Assembly: GCF_021295315.1 (NCBI RefSeq)
Contig: NZ_JAIMJA010000006.1
Coordinates: 1 to 64,000 of the forward strand
Direction: 5' to 3'
From: Motilimonas cestriensis
GTDB lineage: Bacteria; Pseudomonadota; Gammaproteobacteria; Enterobacterales; CBDFNC01
Length of the DNA stretch: 64,000 nucleotides
Shown here: one piece after another, positions 1 through 10,806 of the stretch
Layout: each line of letters opens with the position of its first letter
Position numbering within the stretch: position 1 is the first letter of the stretch
The notes under the pieces: generated by a model
The model's database searches: none
Seen by the model: only the letters and a program-made list of their open reading frames with translations
What the model was told of the DNA's origin: nothing
Position numbers and translations under genes: made by a program

Positions 1-42
1 ATTCTTTGCAATGTCGATGGCGAATAAGTTAGATTTCTTCAT
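1..42 (-). CDS. IS110-family transposase, N-terminal fragment (runs off left edge)
   Basis: Only the first 14 codons lie in the window: MKKSNLFAIDIAKN. The FAIDIAKN stretch matches the start of IS110-family DEDD transposases, where the Asp of the DIAKN-like motif is the first catalytic acidic residue. A purine-rich AAGGGAG ribosome-binding site sits about 7 nt before the ATG, which supports a real start. The call rests on a very short peptide. The rest of the gene must be read from the neighbouring sequence. Confidence 0.6.
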   Translation of the reverse strand, partial: MKKSNLFAIDIAKN

Positions 43-120
43 GTATGGACTCCCTTGGTAAAGTAATTTTTCGTCACTTTATTTATACCGCATCTCCCGC
101 GTGGGGAGGAGTCCATACAT
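41..120. repeat. 13-bp inverted repeat with inner hairpin, upstream of the IS110-like gene
   Basis: ATGTATGGACTCC at 41-53 is the exact reverse complement of GGAGTCCATACAT at 108-120. Between them lies a further small hairpin, CTCCC-GCGT-GGGGAG, at about 94-108. The left arm overlaps the transposase start codon and its ribosome-binding site. It may be part of the element's non-coding end or a folded leader RNA. IS110-group elements carry a bridge RNA in this non-coding end, but the RNA itself cannot be demonstrated here. Confidence 0.55.
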
Positions 121-160
121 CTCCCACGGGGTATTCCACAAAGCGTTATACAACAAAGTG

Positions 161-1544
<1,384 letters not shown>

Positions 1545-1577
1545 GACTTCCTCATCTATTCTTTTCGGCTTATTTAC

Positions 1578-1628
1578 ACCCAATCAACCTAGAGATGCTT
1601 GAAACATGCATCTTCAAGGTGATTGGGT
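1578..1628. repeat. Long near-perfect hairpin between the protease gene and ampD
   Basis: ACCCAATCA near 1578 pairs with TGATTGGGT ending at 1628, and the inner arms AGATGC and GCATCT pair around a short loop. The outer arm continues with one bulge (ACCT against AGGT). It lies just upstream of the protease start in the divergent intergenic region. It could be a small palindromic mobile repeat or an mRNA leader hairpin. There is no T-tract, so it is not a standard terminator. Confidence 0.6.
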
Positions 1629-1801
1629 ATATAACCCAGCGAAATCTAATACGGGTTAATTGCTACTCTTACTAAAACCTGCTTACCTTGATAATTACGC
1701 GCTTTACTTGAAAAGACAACCTGTCTTAGCAGATCAGACTTTAGTTAAGGTGTTGGAAATGGCAGGATATGCGCATTAATGGCATTGAGTTTAGGAAATG
1801 T

Positions 1802-2359
1802 ATGTCTGTTACTATCGATAGCCAAGGCATGATAGCGCAAGCCCGCCAAGTGCCTTCGCCCTTTTGTGATTTTCGCCCGCTGGAGGCGTCCATTTCTTTG
1901 CTGGTGATCCATTCCATCAGTCTGCCGCCGGCACAATTTGGTGGGCCGTTCATCGACCAATTATTTACCGGTCAGCTTAATCCGAGTGAGCATCCATACT
2001 TTGAGATTATTCACCAATTTAAAGTGTCCGCCCATGCTCTGATCCGCCGTGACGGTGAATTAGTACAATACGTGCCGCTGAATAAACGGGCTTGGCATGC
2101 CGGCGTGTCTGAGTTTTCCGGACAAGAAAAATGTAATGATTTCTCCATTGGTATTGAGCTTGAGGGCACCGATGACAGCGAGTTTACCGATGCGCAATAT
2201 CAAACCTTAACTAAGCTAACCAAAGCCATTTTAACGCGTTACCCTTTGATTACTCCGCAGCGGATCACCGGCCATAGTGACATCGCCCCAGGGCGCAAAA
2301 CCGACCCCGGCACTGGATTTGATTGGCAGCGATATTTGCAAGGTTGGGCTGTGAATTAA
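1802..2359 (+). CDS. ampD: 1,6-anhydro-N-acetylmuramyl-L-alanine amidase AmpD
   Basis: Cytosolic zinc amidase that removes the peptide from anhydro-muropeptides during cell-wall recycling; in many relatives its loss induces AmpC beta-lactamase. I choose the ATG at 1802 (MSVTIDSQG) because AGGA lies 6-7 nt upstream. An ATG at 1769 would add 11 residues with no ribosome-binding site. The protein is 185 residues with Amidase_2 features: LVIHSISLPPAQFGG (zinc His), HALIRRDGELVQYVP, RAWHAG (His), FSIGIELEGTD and ITGHSDIAPGRKTDPG (final zinc His and catalytic Lys). It is transcribed away from nadC and towards pdhR. Confidence 0.93.
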   Translation: MSVTIDSQGMIAQARQVPSPFCDFRPLEASISLLVIHSISLPPAQFGGPFIDQLFTGQLNPSEHPYFEIIHQFKVSAHALIRRDGELVQYVPLNKRAWHAGVSEFSGQEKCNDFSIGIELEGTDDSEFTDAQYQTLTKLTKAILTRYPLITPQRITGHSDIAPGRKTDPGTGFDWQRYLQGWAVN

Positions 2360-2408
2360 TATCACGCTATTACCGGCGTTCCGAAGGGTAAATTATGCTG
2401 GTGTTCAT

Positions 2409-2656
2409 GTAGGAGATGAGCTTGCTCAGCGAGCACCAGATATTCCCTGAGCAAGCTCAGGTCCTACAAAAAAACACCAATCAACCCGCTCAACATACAA
2501 GGAGGTGAGCTTGCTCAGCGAGCACCAGACATTCCCTGAGCAAGCTCAGGTCCTACAAAAATGCGAATCAACAAGTTCACATACAAGGAGATGTATGCTG
2601 CGATTTATCTGAGATTGTGCCTGTCATTTTATCGCCCCATTACTAGGGCTCCTAGG
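2409..2656. repeat. Three copies of the dispersed GTAGGA-flanked hairpin family
   Basis: The 528-bp gap between ampD and pdhR holds two head-to-head hairpin pairs (2409-2467 and about 2499-2557), each built from GATGAG or GGTGAG with CTCAGC, and CCTGAG with CTCAGG, around CTTG/CAAG loops. A single related hairpin at 2626-2656 has stem GCCCCA against TAGGGC with one wobble. The pairs are joined by a spacer (AACACCAATCAAC...) that recurs at 13.2, 16.0, 24.3 and 37.8 kb. The rest of the gap, about 2660-2840, is the AT-rich upstream region of pdhR. Confidence 0.85.
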
Positions 2657-2842
2657 TTGGGCGGTAACTTGCTTTTAATAAAGTTGTCAAAATGTGCTGT
2701 TAGGGTTGAGCGAATGTAAAATAAGTTCATTGGTCTGACCTATATAAGTCGTTTAAATGTCAAATTGACTAATTTCCTTTGATCAAGATCAGCTTTTCGC
2801 TAGACAAAATGTTAGCGCTTTGCTATTTTTTGCCGCAAATGA

Positions 2843-2859
2843 AATTGGTAATACCAATT
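2843..2859. promoter_or_regulatory. PdhR operator
   Basis: AATTGGTAATACCAATT is a perfect palindrome with a 3-nt centre. It matches the known PdhR binding pattern of ATTGGT, three bases, ACCAAT. It ends 28 bp before the pdhR start codon, so pyruvate-responsive autorepression of pdhR and the aceEF genes behind it is likely. Confidence 0.9.
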
Positions 2860-2887
2860 GCTCTAAAAGTGCTCTTAAAGAGAAACC

Positions 2888-3652
2888 ATGGCCTATCAAA
2901 AGATAAAACAGCCTAAAATTGCCGACGTGATTGAAGCGCAATTGGAAAGCATGATTCTGGAAGGGAGCTTAAATCCCGGTCAGAAGCTGCCGCCTGAGCG
3001 TGAATTAGCCAAGCAATTTGATGTTTCCAGGCCATCTCTTCGTGAAGCGATTCAACGCCTTGAAGCGCGTGGTTTGCTCACTCGTCGTCATGGCGGTGGC
3101 ACCTTTGTTGGCGCCGAGCTCAGACAAGGATTAACCGATCCTTTGTACGACTTGCTCAACTCAACGCCTGAATCACAATATGATTTATTAGAATTTCGTC
3201 ATGCCCTTGAAGGTATTTCGGCGTTTTATGCGGCGCTGCGTGGCACCGAAACCGATTTTGAGCAAATTCGCCAAACCTTCTCTAATATAGAGCAGGTGCA
3301 ATTAAATCAAGATCTTGAAGCAGAAGCAAAAGTGGTAGTGGCGTTTTATTTAGCCATCGTCGAAGCCTCTCATAATTTGGTATTGATGCATTTGATGCGC
3401 GGTTTATTACCGTTATTAGAGCAAAACGTATTACACAATTTAGAACAACTGCAGCGCCGTCCGGAAATTACCGAAGCAATTCGTGAGCACCGGAAAATGC
3501 TGCTTGATGCGATTTTGGGCAAAGCGCCTAAAAAAGCCAGAGATGCGTCAGATCGCCATCTGGTTTTTATTGAAGAAACCCTGCTTGAAATCAGCCGTGA
3601 AGAAAACCGCCTTGAGCGCTCTTTACGTCGAATTCAGCAAATTAAAGAATAA
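2888..3652 (+). CDS. pdhR: Pyruvate dehydrogenase complex repressor PdhR (GntR/FadR family)
   Basis: GntR-family repressor that in enterobacteria senses pyruvate and controls pdhR-aceEF-lpd. The 254 residues have an N-terminal winged helix ([42 protein letters not shown] split over about residues 34-75) and an all-helical FCD ligand domain (about 90-230). The start is the ATG at 2888, preceded by AAAGAGAAACC. It lies directly upstream of aceE and downstream of a perfect PdhR box. The 76-bp gap to aceE contains the small hairpin GTGTGA-ATAA-TCACAC at 3657-3672. Confidence 0.95.
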   Translation: MAYQKIKQPKIADVIEAQLESMILEGSLNPGQKLPPERELAKQFDVSRPSLREAIQRLEARGLLTRRHGGGTFVGAELRQGLTDPLYDLLNSTPESQYDLLEFRHALEGISAFYAALRGTETDFEQIRQTFSNIEQVQLNQDLEAEAKVVVAFYLAIVEASHNLVLMHLMRGLLPLLEQNVLHNLEQLQRRPEITEAIREHRKMLLDAILGKAPKKARDASDRHLVFIEETLLEISREENRLERSLRRIQQIKE

Positions 3653-3728
3653 CTGGGTGTGAATAATCACACTTTCGTTTGTGCGTGAAAGCAGTCACGT
3701 TATCGTGAATAACAAATAGGAAACTGCC

Positions 3729-6392
3729 ATGTCAGATATCCAGAAGCAAGATCTCGATCCACAGGAAACTGCGGAATGGTTAGAGGCTTTAGAAGCGGTC
3801 ATTTCAGAAGAAGGTACTGAGCGTGCTCACTACTTACTTGAAAAGCTAGCTGATAAAACACGTCGTAGCGGTGGTCACTTGCCGTTTGACGCGACCACAG
3901 CTTATGTTAATACCATCCCACCGGGTCAAGAGCCACACATGTCTGGCGACATGGCGTTAGAGCGTCGTATCCGCGCTATCGTGCGTTGGAATGCGTTAGC
4001 GATGGTATTACGTGCATCGAAGAAAGATTTAGACCTAGGTGGTCACATCTCAAGCTTCGCGTCTTCTGCTACGTTATACGATGTAGGTTTTAACCACTTT
4101 TTCCGTGGTCCAAACGAACAAGACGGCGGCGATTTAGTTTACTTCCAAGGCCATATCTCTCCGGGTATCTACTCGCGTGCATTCCTTGAAGGCCGTTTGA
4201 CAGAAGAGCAGCTAGACCATTTCCGTCAAGAAGTAGACGGTAAAGGTTTACCTTCTTACCCACATCCTAAGTTACTACCTGATTTTTGGCAGTTCCCTAC
4301 GGTATCTATGGGTCTGGGTCCAATCTCAGCTATTTACCAAGCACGTTTCCTTAAATACCTAACAGACCGTGGCATTAAAGACTGTTCACAACAGCGCGTT
4401 TACTGTTACTTAGGTGACGGTGAGTGTGATGAGCCTGAATCATTAGGTGCTATCGGCATGGCTGCACGTGAAGGCCTAGATAACCTATGTTTCGTTATCA
4501 ACTGTAACCTACAGCGTCTAGACGGCCCAGTTCGTGGTAACTCTAAGATTATTCAAGAGCTTGAAGGTACCTTCCGCGGCGCCGGCTGGGAAGTGCTAAA
4601 AGTTATCTGGGGTCGCTACTGGGATCCACTATTAGCACAAGACAAGTCAGGTAAACTGCTGCAGCTAATGGAAGAAACCGTAGACGGTGAATACCAAAAC
4701 TTTAAAGCCAAAGGCGGCGCGTACACACGTGAGCACTTCTTTGGTAAGTACCCAGAAACGGCCGAAATGGTTGCTAACATGTCAGATGAAGATATCTGGC
4801 GTCTAAACCGTGGTGGTCACGACCCATACAAGGTTTACGCAGCTTACAAAAAAGCGGCTGAAACCAAAGGCCGTCCAACGGTTATCTTAGCTAAAACCGT
4901 TAAAGGTTACGGTATGGGCGCAGCAGGCGAAGGTAAAAACATCGCTCACGGCGTGAAGAAAATGGATCTAGAAGCGATCAGGCACTACCGTGACCGTTTC
5001 AATATTCCAATTTCGGATGAAGATTTACCTAACATTCCTTACTACAACCCGGGTCCAGATTCGGAAGAAGTAAGATACATGAAGGCGCGCCGTGAAGCCC
5101 TAAAAGGTTTCTTGCCACAGCGTCGTATTAACTCTGACATTGAAATGCCGATCCCACCAGTGAATGCATTTGATGCGGTACTAAAAGGCTCAAACGGGCG
5201 TGAAATTTCAACTACCATGGCGTTTGTGCGTATCCTAACGGTACTGCTAAAAGACAAGCAAATTGGTAAGCGTATTGTGCCTATCATCCCTGATGAAGCA
5301 CGTACTTTTGGTATGGAAGGTCTGTTCCGTCAAGTGGGTATTTACTCACGTCAAGGTCAGAAATACACCCCACAAGATAAAGACCAAGTGGCTTACTACA
5401 AAGAAGACATTAAAGGTCAAGTACTGCAAGAAGGTATTAACGAGCTAGGTGCGAAAGCAGATTGGGTTGCCGCGGCGACATCATACAGCACCAACAACAG
5501 CCCGATGATCCCATTCTACATCTACTACTCTATGTTTGGTTTCCAACGTGTTGGCGACATGGCATGGTTAGCGGGTGACCAACAAGCACGTGGTTTTGTG
5601 ATTGGTGGTACTGCAGGTCGTACTACATTAAACGGTGAAGGTTTACAGCACGAAGATGGTCACTCACATGTACAAGCGAACGTGATCCCGAACTGTATCT
5701 CTTACGATCCAACGTACGGTTACGAGCTGGCAGTGGTTGTTCAAGACGGCATGAAACGCATGTACGAAGACAACGAGAACATTTACTACTACTTAACGGT
5801 AATGAATGAAAACTACGAGCAACCAGCCATGCCAGAAGGTGCGGAAGAAGGTATTCGTAAAGGTATTTACAAGCTAGACGAAGTGAAAGGCCAAGGTAAA
5901 GCGAAGATCCAATTGCTAAGCTCGGGTACTATCATGCTGCAAGTTCGCGAAGCGGCTCGCATTCTAGCGGAAGATTACGGCGTTGATGCTAGCGTATTTA
6001 GCGCAACCTCATTCAACGAGCTAGCGCGTGATGGTCAAGCGGTTGAGCGTCTAAACATGCTAAACCCACTAGCCGAAGAGCAAGTACCTTACATTACGAC
6101 TGTTCTTGAAGCTGGCGTACCAACGGTTGCGGCAACGGACTACATGAAAACTTACGCTGACCAAGTACGTGCATACGTACCAGGCCCATACAAGGTATTG
6201 GGTACTGATGGTTTCGGCCGCAGTGATAGCCGTGAAAATCTACGTCGTCACTTTGAAGTTAACGCATCTTACGTAGTGGTTGCTGCGTTAGGCGAACTAG
6301 CGAAGCAAGGCAGCATTGAGAAATCAGTGGTTGCGGAAGCGATTGCTAAATTCGGCATTGATGTAAACAAAGTTAACCCACTGCACGCATAA
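3729..6392 (+). CDS. aceE: Pyruvate dehydrogenase E1 component, homodimeric type
   Basis: ThDP-dependent E1 that decarboxylates pyruvate and acetylates the lipoyl groups of E2. The 887-residue length equals that of E. coli AceE. The ThDP/Mg motif is present ([12 protein letters not shown] followed by CNLQRLDG, about residues 228-265), as are the [21 protein letters not shown] active-site region (split across about 100-120) and the C-terminal transketolase-like domain with [15 protein letters not shown] clear AGGAAA ribosome-binding site precedes the ATG. aceF follows after 17 bp, so the two are co-transcribed. Codon use is that of a highly expressed gene. Confidence 0.97.
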   Translation: MSDIQKQDLDPQETAEWLEALEAVISEEGTERAHYLLEKLADKTRRSGGHLPFDATTAYVNTIPPGQEPHMSGDMALERRIRAIVRWNALAMVLRASKKDLDLGGHISSFASSATLYDVGFNHFFRGPNEQDGGDLVYFQGHISPGIYSRAFLEGRLTEEQLDHFRQEVDGKGLPSYPHPKLLPDFWQFPTVSMGLGPISAIYQARFLKYLTDRGIKDCSQQRVYCYLGDGECDEPESLGAIGMAAREGLDNLCFVINCNLQRLDGPVRGNSKIIQELEGTFRGAGWEVLKVIWGRYWDPLLAQDKSGKLLQLMEETVDGEYQNFKAKGGAYTREHFFGKYPETAEMVANMSDEDIWRLNRGGHDPYKVYAAYKKAAETKGRPTVILAKTVKGYGMGAAGEGKNIAHGVKKMDLEAIRHYRDRFNIPISDEDLPNIPYYNPGPDSEEVRYMKARREALKGFLPQRRINSDIEMPIPPVNAFDAVLKGSNGREISTTMAFVRILTVLLKDKQIGKRIVPIIPDEARTFGMEGLFRQVGIYSRQGQKYTPQDKDQVAYYKEDIKGQVLQEGINELGAKADWVAAATSYSTNNSPMIPFYIYYSMFGFQRVGDMAWLAGDQQARGFVIGGTAGRTTLNGEGLQHEDGHSHVQANVIPNCISYDPTYGYELAVVVQDGMKRMYEDNENIYYYLTVMNENYEQPAMPEGAEEGIRKGIYKLDEVKGQGKAKIQLLSSGTIMLQVREAARILAEDYGVDASVFSATSFNELARDGQAVERLNMLNPLAEEQVPYITTVLEAGVPTVAATDYMKTYADQVRAYVPGPYKVLGTDGFGRSDSRENLRRHFEVNASYVVVAALGELAKQGSIEKSVVAEAIAKFGIDVNKVNPLHA

Positions 6393-6409
6393 CAATAGGT
6401 ATTAAGAGA

Positions 6410-8374
6410 ATGTCTGATATTAAAGAAATTCTGGTTCCTGACATTGGCGCAGACGAAGTCGATGTAACCGAGATTTTAGTCGCCGTGGGTGACACCATTG
6501 AAGAAGAGCAAGGCTTGATTTCTGTTGAAGGTGATAAAGCATCAATGGAAGTACCTGCGCCGTTTGGCGGCGTAGTAAAAGAAATCAAAGTAGCAGTTGG
6601 CGATAAAGTGTCTGAAGGTACTCTTATCATTACTGTGGAAGCGGCGGGCGGTGCGCCTGCAGCAGAAGCGCCTGCTGCGCAAGAGGCTCCTACGACGCCG
6701 ACTCCTGAAGCACCAGCTCCAGCAGCCGCAGCGCCAGCTGGCGCAAGCCAACTACTCGAAATCACGGTGCCAGATATTGGCGCTGATGAAGTTGACGTTA
6801 CTGAGATTTTAGTAGCCGTTGGCGACACTATCGAAGAAGAGCAAGGTTTGATTTCTGTTGAAGGCGACAAAGCATCAATGGAAGTACCGGCGCCATTTGG
6901 CGGTGTGGTAAAAGAAATTAAAGTAGCGGTTGGCGATAAAGTGTCTGAAGGCACTTTGATTGTGGTCGTTGAGTCTGGCTCAGCTGCTGCAGAGGCACCA
7001 GCTGCTCAAGCAGCGCCTGCACCCGTTGCTGAACCTGCTCCTGCAGCTGCGCCAAGTGCTGCATCAACGACTGAGCTTAAAGAAGTTCACGTGCCTGATA
7101 TCGGCGGCGATGAAGTTGAAGTCACTGAGCTACTTGTTTCAGTTGGCGACACTATCGAAGAAGAAGCGGGTCTACTCACCGTTGAAGGCGATAAGGCTTC
7201 AATGGAAGTACCTGCACCGTTTGCGGGTGTAGTAAAAGAGCTAAAAATTAACGTCGGTGACAAGGTATCTGAAGGTACCTTAGTGGCTGTGGTTGAAGTC
7301 ACGGTTGCAGGTGCACCTGCAACCGCTCAAGCGGCACCTGCTCCTGTTGCTGCAGCGCCTGCACCAGCACAAGCTGCGCCGCAACAAGCTGCACCTAAGC
7401 CGCCGCCAGTACCGCATCATCCAAGTGCTGCAGAAAGCAAAGGTTCAGGTACAGTGCATGCTTCACCATCAGTGCGTCGTTTAGCGCGCGAATTTGGTGT
7501 TGATTTAACTAAAGTTAAAGGCACAGGTCGTAAAGCTCGCATCATCAAAGAAGACGTACAAGCATATGTGAAATACGAACTGTCACGTCCAAAAGCAACG
7601 GCGGCAACGTCAGTTGGCGGCGGTAACGGTTTACAAGTGGTTAAAGCGCCTAAAGTTGATTTCTCTAAATTTGGTGAAATCGAAACCGTTGAAATGTCTC
7701 GTATCCAGAAAATTTCTGGTCCTGCGCTACATCGCAACTGGGTGACTATTCCACACGTAACGCAATTTGACGAAGCGGATATCACCGAGCTAGAAGCATT
7801 CCGTCAAAGCGAAAACGCGATGAATGCGAAAATCGGTAACGGCATCAAAATTAGCCCACTGATCTTCATCATCAAAGCGGTAGCGAAAGCCCTTGAACTG
7901 CATCCTAAGTTCAACACGTCACTATCTGAAGATGGCGAGCACATCATCTACAAGAAATACATCAACATTGGTGTAGCGGTAGATACGCCAAACGGCCTAG
8001 TGGTACCGGTTGTTAAAGATGCTAACCGCAAAGGCATTCACGAGCTAAGCCGCGATTTGGCTGAAATCTCTAAGAAAGCACGTGATGGCAAGCTAACAGG
8101 TAAAGACATGCAAGGTGGTTCACTGAGTATTTCTAGCCTTGGCGGCATCGGTGGCACGCAGTTTACGCCAATCGTTAATGCGCCAGAAGTGGCTATTTTG
8201 GGTGTGTCTAAGTCAGACATGAAGCCAAAATGGAACGGCAAAGAGTTTGAGCCACGCTTGATGGTTCCATTAGCGCTTTCTTACGATCACCGTGTGATTG
8301 ACGGCGCAGATGGCGCACGTTTCATCACCACAATTAATGGTTTACTGTCTGATTTACGTAAATTAGTCCTGTAA
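6410..8374 (+). CDS. aceF: Dihydrolipoyllysine acetyltransferase (PDH E2) with three lipoyl domains
   Basis: Core of the pyruvate dehydrogenase complex, transferring acetyl groups from lipoyl to CoA. The 654 residues hold three lipoyl domains (about 1-80, 117-196 and 222-300), each with [13 protein letters not shown] carrying the lipoylated Lys (K43 in the first). They are joined by Ala/Pro-rich flexible linkers. An E3/E1-binding domain ([17 protein letters not shown], about 355-390) and the catalytic domain follow, ending with [15 protein letters not shown], which holds the active-site His and Asp. Lipoyl domains 1 and 2 are identical in protein over about 65 residues. A terminator follows directly, yet lpdA lies just beyond, as in enterobacteria. 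Confidence 0.97.
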   Translation: MSDIKEILVPDIGADEVDVTEILVAVGDTIEEEQGLISVEGDKASMEVPAPFGGVVKEIKVAVGDKVSEGTLIITVEAAGGAPAAEAPAAQEAPTTPTPEAPAPAAAAPAGASQLLEITVPDIGADEVDVTEILVAVGDTIEEEQGLISVEGDKASMEVPAPFGGVVKEIKVAVGDKVSEGTLIVVVESGSAAAEAPAAQAAPAPVAEPAPAAAPSAASTTELKEVHVPDIGGDEVEVTELLVSVGDTIEEEAGLLTVEGDKASMEVPAPFAGVVKELKINVGDKVSEGTLVAVVEVTVAGAPATAQAAPAPVAAAPAPAQAAPQQAAPKPPPVPHHPSAAESKGSGTVHASPSVRRLAREFGVDLTKVKGTGRKARIIKEDVQAYVKYELSRPKATAATSVGGGNGLQVVKAPKVDFSKFGEIETVEMSRIQKISGPALHRNWVTIPHVTQFDEADITELEAFRQSENAMNAKIGNGIKISPLIFIIKAVAKALELHPKFNTSLSEDGEHIIYKKYINIGVAVDTPNGLVVPVVKDANRKGIHELSRDLAEISKKARDGKLTGKDMQGGSLSISSLGGIGGTQFTPIVNAPEVAILGVSKSDMKPKWNGKEFEPRLMVPLALSYDHRVIDGADGARFITTINGLLSDLRKLVL

Positions 8375-8382
8375 ATGTTAAG

Positions 8383-8406
8383 AGGTCGGCGTTTGCCGAC
8401 CTTTTT
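8383..8406 (+). terminator. Rho-independent terminator after aceF
   Basis: AGGTCGGC (8383-8390), loop GTTT, GCCGACCT (8395-8402), then a T-tract. It separates aceEF from lpdA, so lpdA is probably also transcribed from its own promoter in 8407-8482. Confidence 0.9.
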
Positions 8407-8482
8407 ACTTCCATTTTCTTAACATGATTGTAAACTTGTTGGGATTTTTGTACCCCGACAAGCCAAAAGATAAGAGGCCAGA

Positions 8483-9907
8483 ATGAGTAACGAAGTGAAA
8501 GCACAGGTAGTTGTGCTAGGATCCGGCCCTGCCGGATATTCTGCCGCGTTTCGCGCTGCAGATTTAGGTTTGGAAACTGTGTTAATCGAAAAATACTCTA
8601 CCTTAGGTGGTGTATGTCTTAACGTAGGCTGTATTCCTTCAAAAGCCTTGTTACACGTTGCAAAAGTAATTGAAGAAGCCAAAGCCCTTGCTGAGCACGG
8701 TGTTATCTTTGGTGAAGCACAAACAGACGTTGATAAAATCCGCATCTGGAAAGATAAAGTAGTTGGCCAACTTACTGGTGGTCTTGGCGGTATGGCTAAG
8801 ATGCGTAAAGTAAAAGTAGTTGAAGGTTTCGGTAAATTTACTGGTCCTAACTCAATCGAAGTTGAAGGCAAAGACGGTAAAACCACCGTTAACTTTGACA
8901 ACGCAATCATTGCAGCTGGCTCACGTCCGGTTAAATTACCGTTCATCCCACATGATGACCCACGTATTTGGGATTCAACGGGTGCATTAGAGCTGAAAAC
9001 AGTTCCTGAGCGTTTACTGGTGCTTGGCGGTGGTATCATTGGTCTAGAAATGGGTCAAGTTTACAGCGCGTTGGGCTCGAACATCGACGTTGTTGAATTT
9101 GCTGACCAGCTTATCCCTGCGGCTGATAAAGATGTTATCCAAGTTTATACCAAGCGTGTGAAGAAGAAATTCGACATCATGCTAGAAACTAAAGTAGTCG
9201 CCGTTGAAGCCAAAGAAGACGCGATTTACGTGACGTTTGAAGGCAAAAATGCACCTGCTGAGCCAAAAGCATACGACGCAGTATTGGTTGCTGTTGGCCG
9301 TGTTCCTAACGGTCTAGGTCTAGATGCAGAGAAAGCGGGCGTAAACGTTACCGAGCGTGGCTTTATCGAAGTTGATAAGCAAATGCGTACTAACGTGCCA
9401 CACATTCACGCTATCGGCGACATCGTAGGTCAGCCAATGCTAGCGCACAAAGGTGTGCATGAAGGTCACGTAGCGGCAGAAGTGATTGCTGGTAAGAAGC
9501 ACTACTTCGATCCTAAAGTGATTCCATCAATTGCCTACACTGAGCCAGAAGTTGCTTGGGTTGGTTTAACCGAGAAAGAAGCGAAAGAGCAGGGCGTTAA
9601 CTACGAGAAAGCAGTATTCCCGTGGGCAGCATCAGGCCGTGCGATTGCATCAGATTGTTCTGACGGCATGACTAAGCTTCTGTTTGATAAAGACACACAC
9701 CGCGTAATCGGTGGTGCTGTTGTGGGTACTAACGCTGGTGAACTACTTGGCGAAATCGGTTTAGCGATTGAGCTAGGTGCTGATGCAGAAGATATCGCGC
9801 TAACTATCCATGCTCACCCAACGCTACACGAATCAGTGGGTCTAGCAGCAGAAGTATACGAAGGTTCAATTACTGACCTACCTAACCCGAAAGCGGTTAA
9901 GAAGTAA
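8483..9907 (+). CDS. lpdA: Dihydrolipoyl dehydrogenase (E3)
   Basis: FAD enzyme that reoxidises dihydrolipoamide with NAD+ in the pyruvate and 2-oxoglutarate dehydrogenase complexes. The 474 residues start with the FAD-binding VVLGSGPAGYSAAFRAADLG, then the redox disulfide CLNVGC (GGVCLNVGCIPSKALL). An NAD-binding GGGIIGLEMG follows near residue 180, then the second FAD motif AIGDIVGQPMLAHKG. The C-terminal dimerisation domain ends with the active-site HAHPTLHES. An AAGATAAGAGG ribosome-binding site precedes the ATG. It is the last gene of the pdhR-aceEF-lpdA locus. Confidence 0.97.
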   Translation: MSNEVKAQVVVLGSGPAGYSAAFRAADLGLETVLIEKYSTLGGVCLNVGCIPSKALLHVAKVIEEAKALAEHGVIFGEAQTDVDKIRIWKDKVVGQLTGGLGGMAKMRKVKVVEGFGKFTGPNSIEVEGKDGKTTVNFDNAIIAAGSRPVKLPFIPHDDPRIWDSTGALELKTVPERLLVLGGGIIGLEMGQVYSALGSNIDVVEFADQLIPAADKDVIQVYTKRVKKKFDIMLETKVVAVEAKEDAIYVTFEGKNAPAEPKAYDAVLVAVGRVPNGLGLDAEKAGVNVTERGFIEVDKQMRTNVPHIHAIGDIVGQPMLAHKGVHEGHVAAEVIAGKKHYFDPKVIPSIAYTEPEVAWVGLTEKEAKEQGVNYEKAVFPWAASGRAIASDCSDGMTKLLFDKDTHRVIGGAVVGTNAGELLGEIGLAIELGADAEDIALTIHAHPTLHESVGLAAEVYEGSITDLPNPKAVKK

Positions 9908-9930
9908 TTTAAACTTCAAATACGAATGAT

Positions 9931-9957
9931 AAAAAGCAGCCTCGGCTGCTTTTTTTG
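9931..9957 (+). terminator. Rho-independent terminator after lpdA
   Basis: AGCAGCC (9935-9941), loop TC, GGCTGCT (9944-9950), flanked by an A-run and a run of seven T. It closes the pyruvate dehydrogenase locus. Confidence 0.93.
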
Positions 9958-9990
9958 TGCCTGTTTGTTGGACACGCTTCCATCTTTGAA

Positions 9991-10097
9991 TTTATCGCCC
10001 CATGACTGGGGCTTCCTACGATCCAGTGACTCCCTCGTGGGAGTGGAATTTATTTCGCGAAAGCAGTATGTGCATCATTCGCGATATAAATATCGCG
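9991..10097. repeat. Hairpin-family copy plus two further perfect hairpins
   Basis: The 361-bp gap after lpdA contains one member of the dispersed hairpin family at 9991-10019 (GCCCCA-TGAC-TGGGGC with a TTCCTAC flank). It also holds ACTCCC-TCGT-GGGAGT at 10029-10044 and CGCGATAT-AA-ATATCGCG at 10080-10097. The segment GGAATTTATTTCGCGAA between them resembles other copies whose stem is partly decayed. Nothing else was seen before the next gene apart from AT-rich upstream sequence. Confidence 0.75.
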
Positions 10098-10268
10098 CTC
10101 ACGCATTTTATAAACTGCGCAGGAATAGTGGACTTGGATGTGTTGAGAAAATAGTAGACTGAGCTTAAGTGGTATTATGTGAGCATATTGAAACACATCA
10201 ATGAATGTAATGTTATGGCCAAATATTATATTGTTACTGTTAAACTTTTCTCATAATGAAGGATCATA

Positions 10269-10793
10269 ATGTTACCTCAGGTTATTTTACTCAATGGCAC
10301 TGGCAGCTCAGGCAAGACCAGTATTGCTAAAGAATTACAAGAACAACTGCCACAGCAGTATTTAAACTTCAGTATTGATAGTGTGTTGTACGCACTGCCG
10401 CCGAGTGATTTGCAACATATGATCAAAGGCGAGCCGATCACACGTGGCGGTTATGACTACGCTAAGCTAGTGGATGGCTATCATCGCTGCTTACCGGGGT
10501 TACTGGATGCTGGTTGCTGCTTAATCATTGATAACGCTTGGATTGATGGCGCAGAGGTGGATGCGTTGCTGACCATGCTTAGCTCGTATCGGGTATTTAC
10601 TGTTGGCGTGCATTGTGACTTAGCGGTTGCTCAAGCGAGGGAAAAAGCACGAGGCGATCGCGCCATTGGTTTAGCCGAATATGAATTTCCCCTCGTTCAT
10701 CGCCACTTTAATTATGACTTTACTCTTGATAGTAGTGCTATTTCTCCGGCGCAAGGAGCGCAGCTGATTCTAGACCAGCTGCTCGTCGATTAA
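10269..10793 (+). CDS. Chloramphenicol phosphotransferase-like P-loop kinase
   Basis: A 174-residue P-loop protein with the Walker A motif LNGTGSSGKTSIAKEL at residues 8-23, followed by FSIDSVLYALPP, resembling the CPT family (Pfam CPT) of small-molecule kinases. The later IIDNAW and CDLAVAQAREKARGDR segments match the Walker-B-like and lid regions of that family. The true substrate is unknown, since CPT homologues are widespread and most have no shown role in antibiotic resistance. It stands alone, 13 bp from the convergent AraC-type regulator. AAGGA lies upstream of the ATG. Confidence 0.8.
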   Translation: MLPQVILLNGTGSSGKTSIAKELQEQLPQQYLNFSIDSVLYALPPSDLQHMIKGEPITRGGYDYAKLVDGYHRCLPGLLDAGCCLIIDNAWIDGAEVDALLTMLSSYRVFTVGVHCDLAVAQAREKARGDRAIGLAEYEFPLVHRHFNYDFTLDSSAISPAQGAQLILDQLLVD

Positions 10794-10806
10794 AGTTATT
10801 AGCCGA

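Noticed and set aside
6373-6954. Long antisense frame across the first aceF lipoyl domains
   Set aside because: It is a shadow of the repeated, biased lipoyl and Ala/Pro linker codons on the plus strand.
9926-10162. Open frame of 78 codons behind lpdA
   Set aside because: It reads straight through the lpdA terminator and several hairpin repeats and has no family features.
10269-10793. Antibiotic resistance call for the CPT-like gene
   Set aside because: Only the P-loop kinase fold is supported; nothing in the context shows chloramphenicol resistance.
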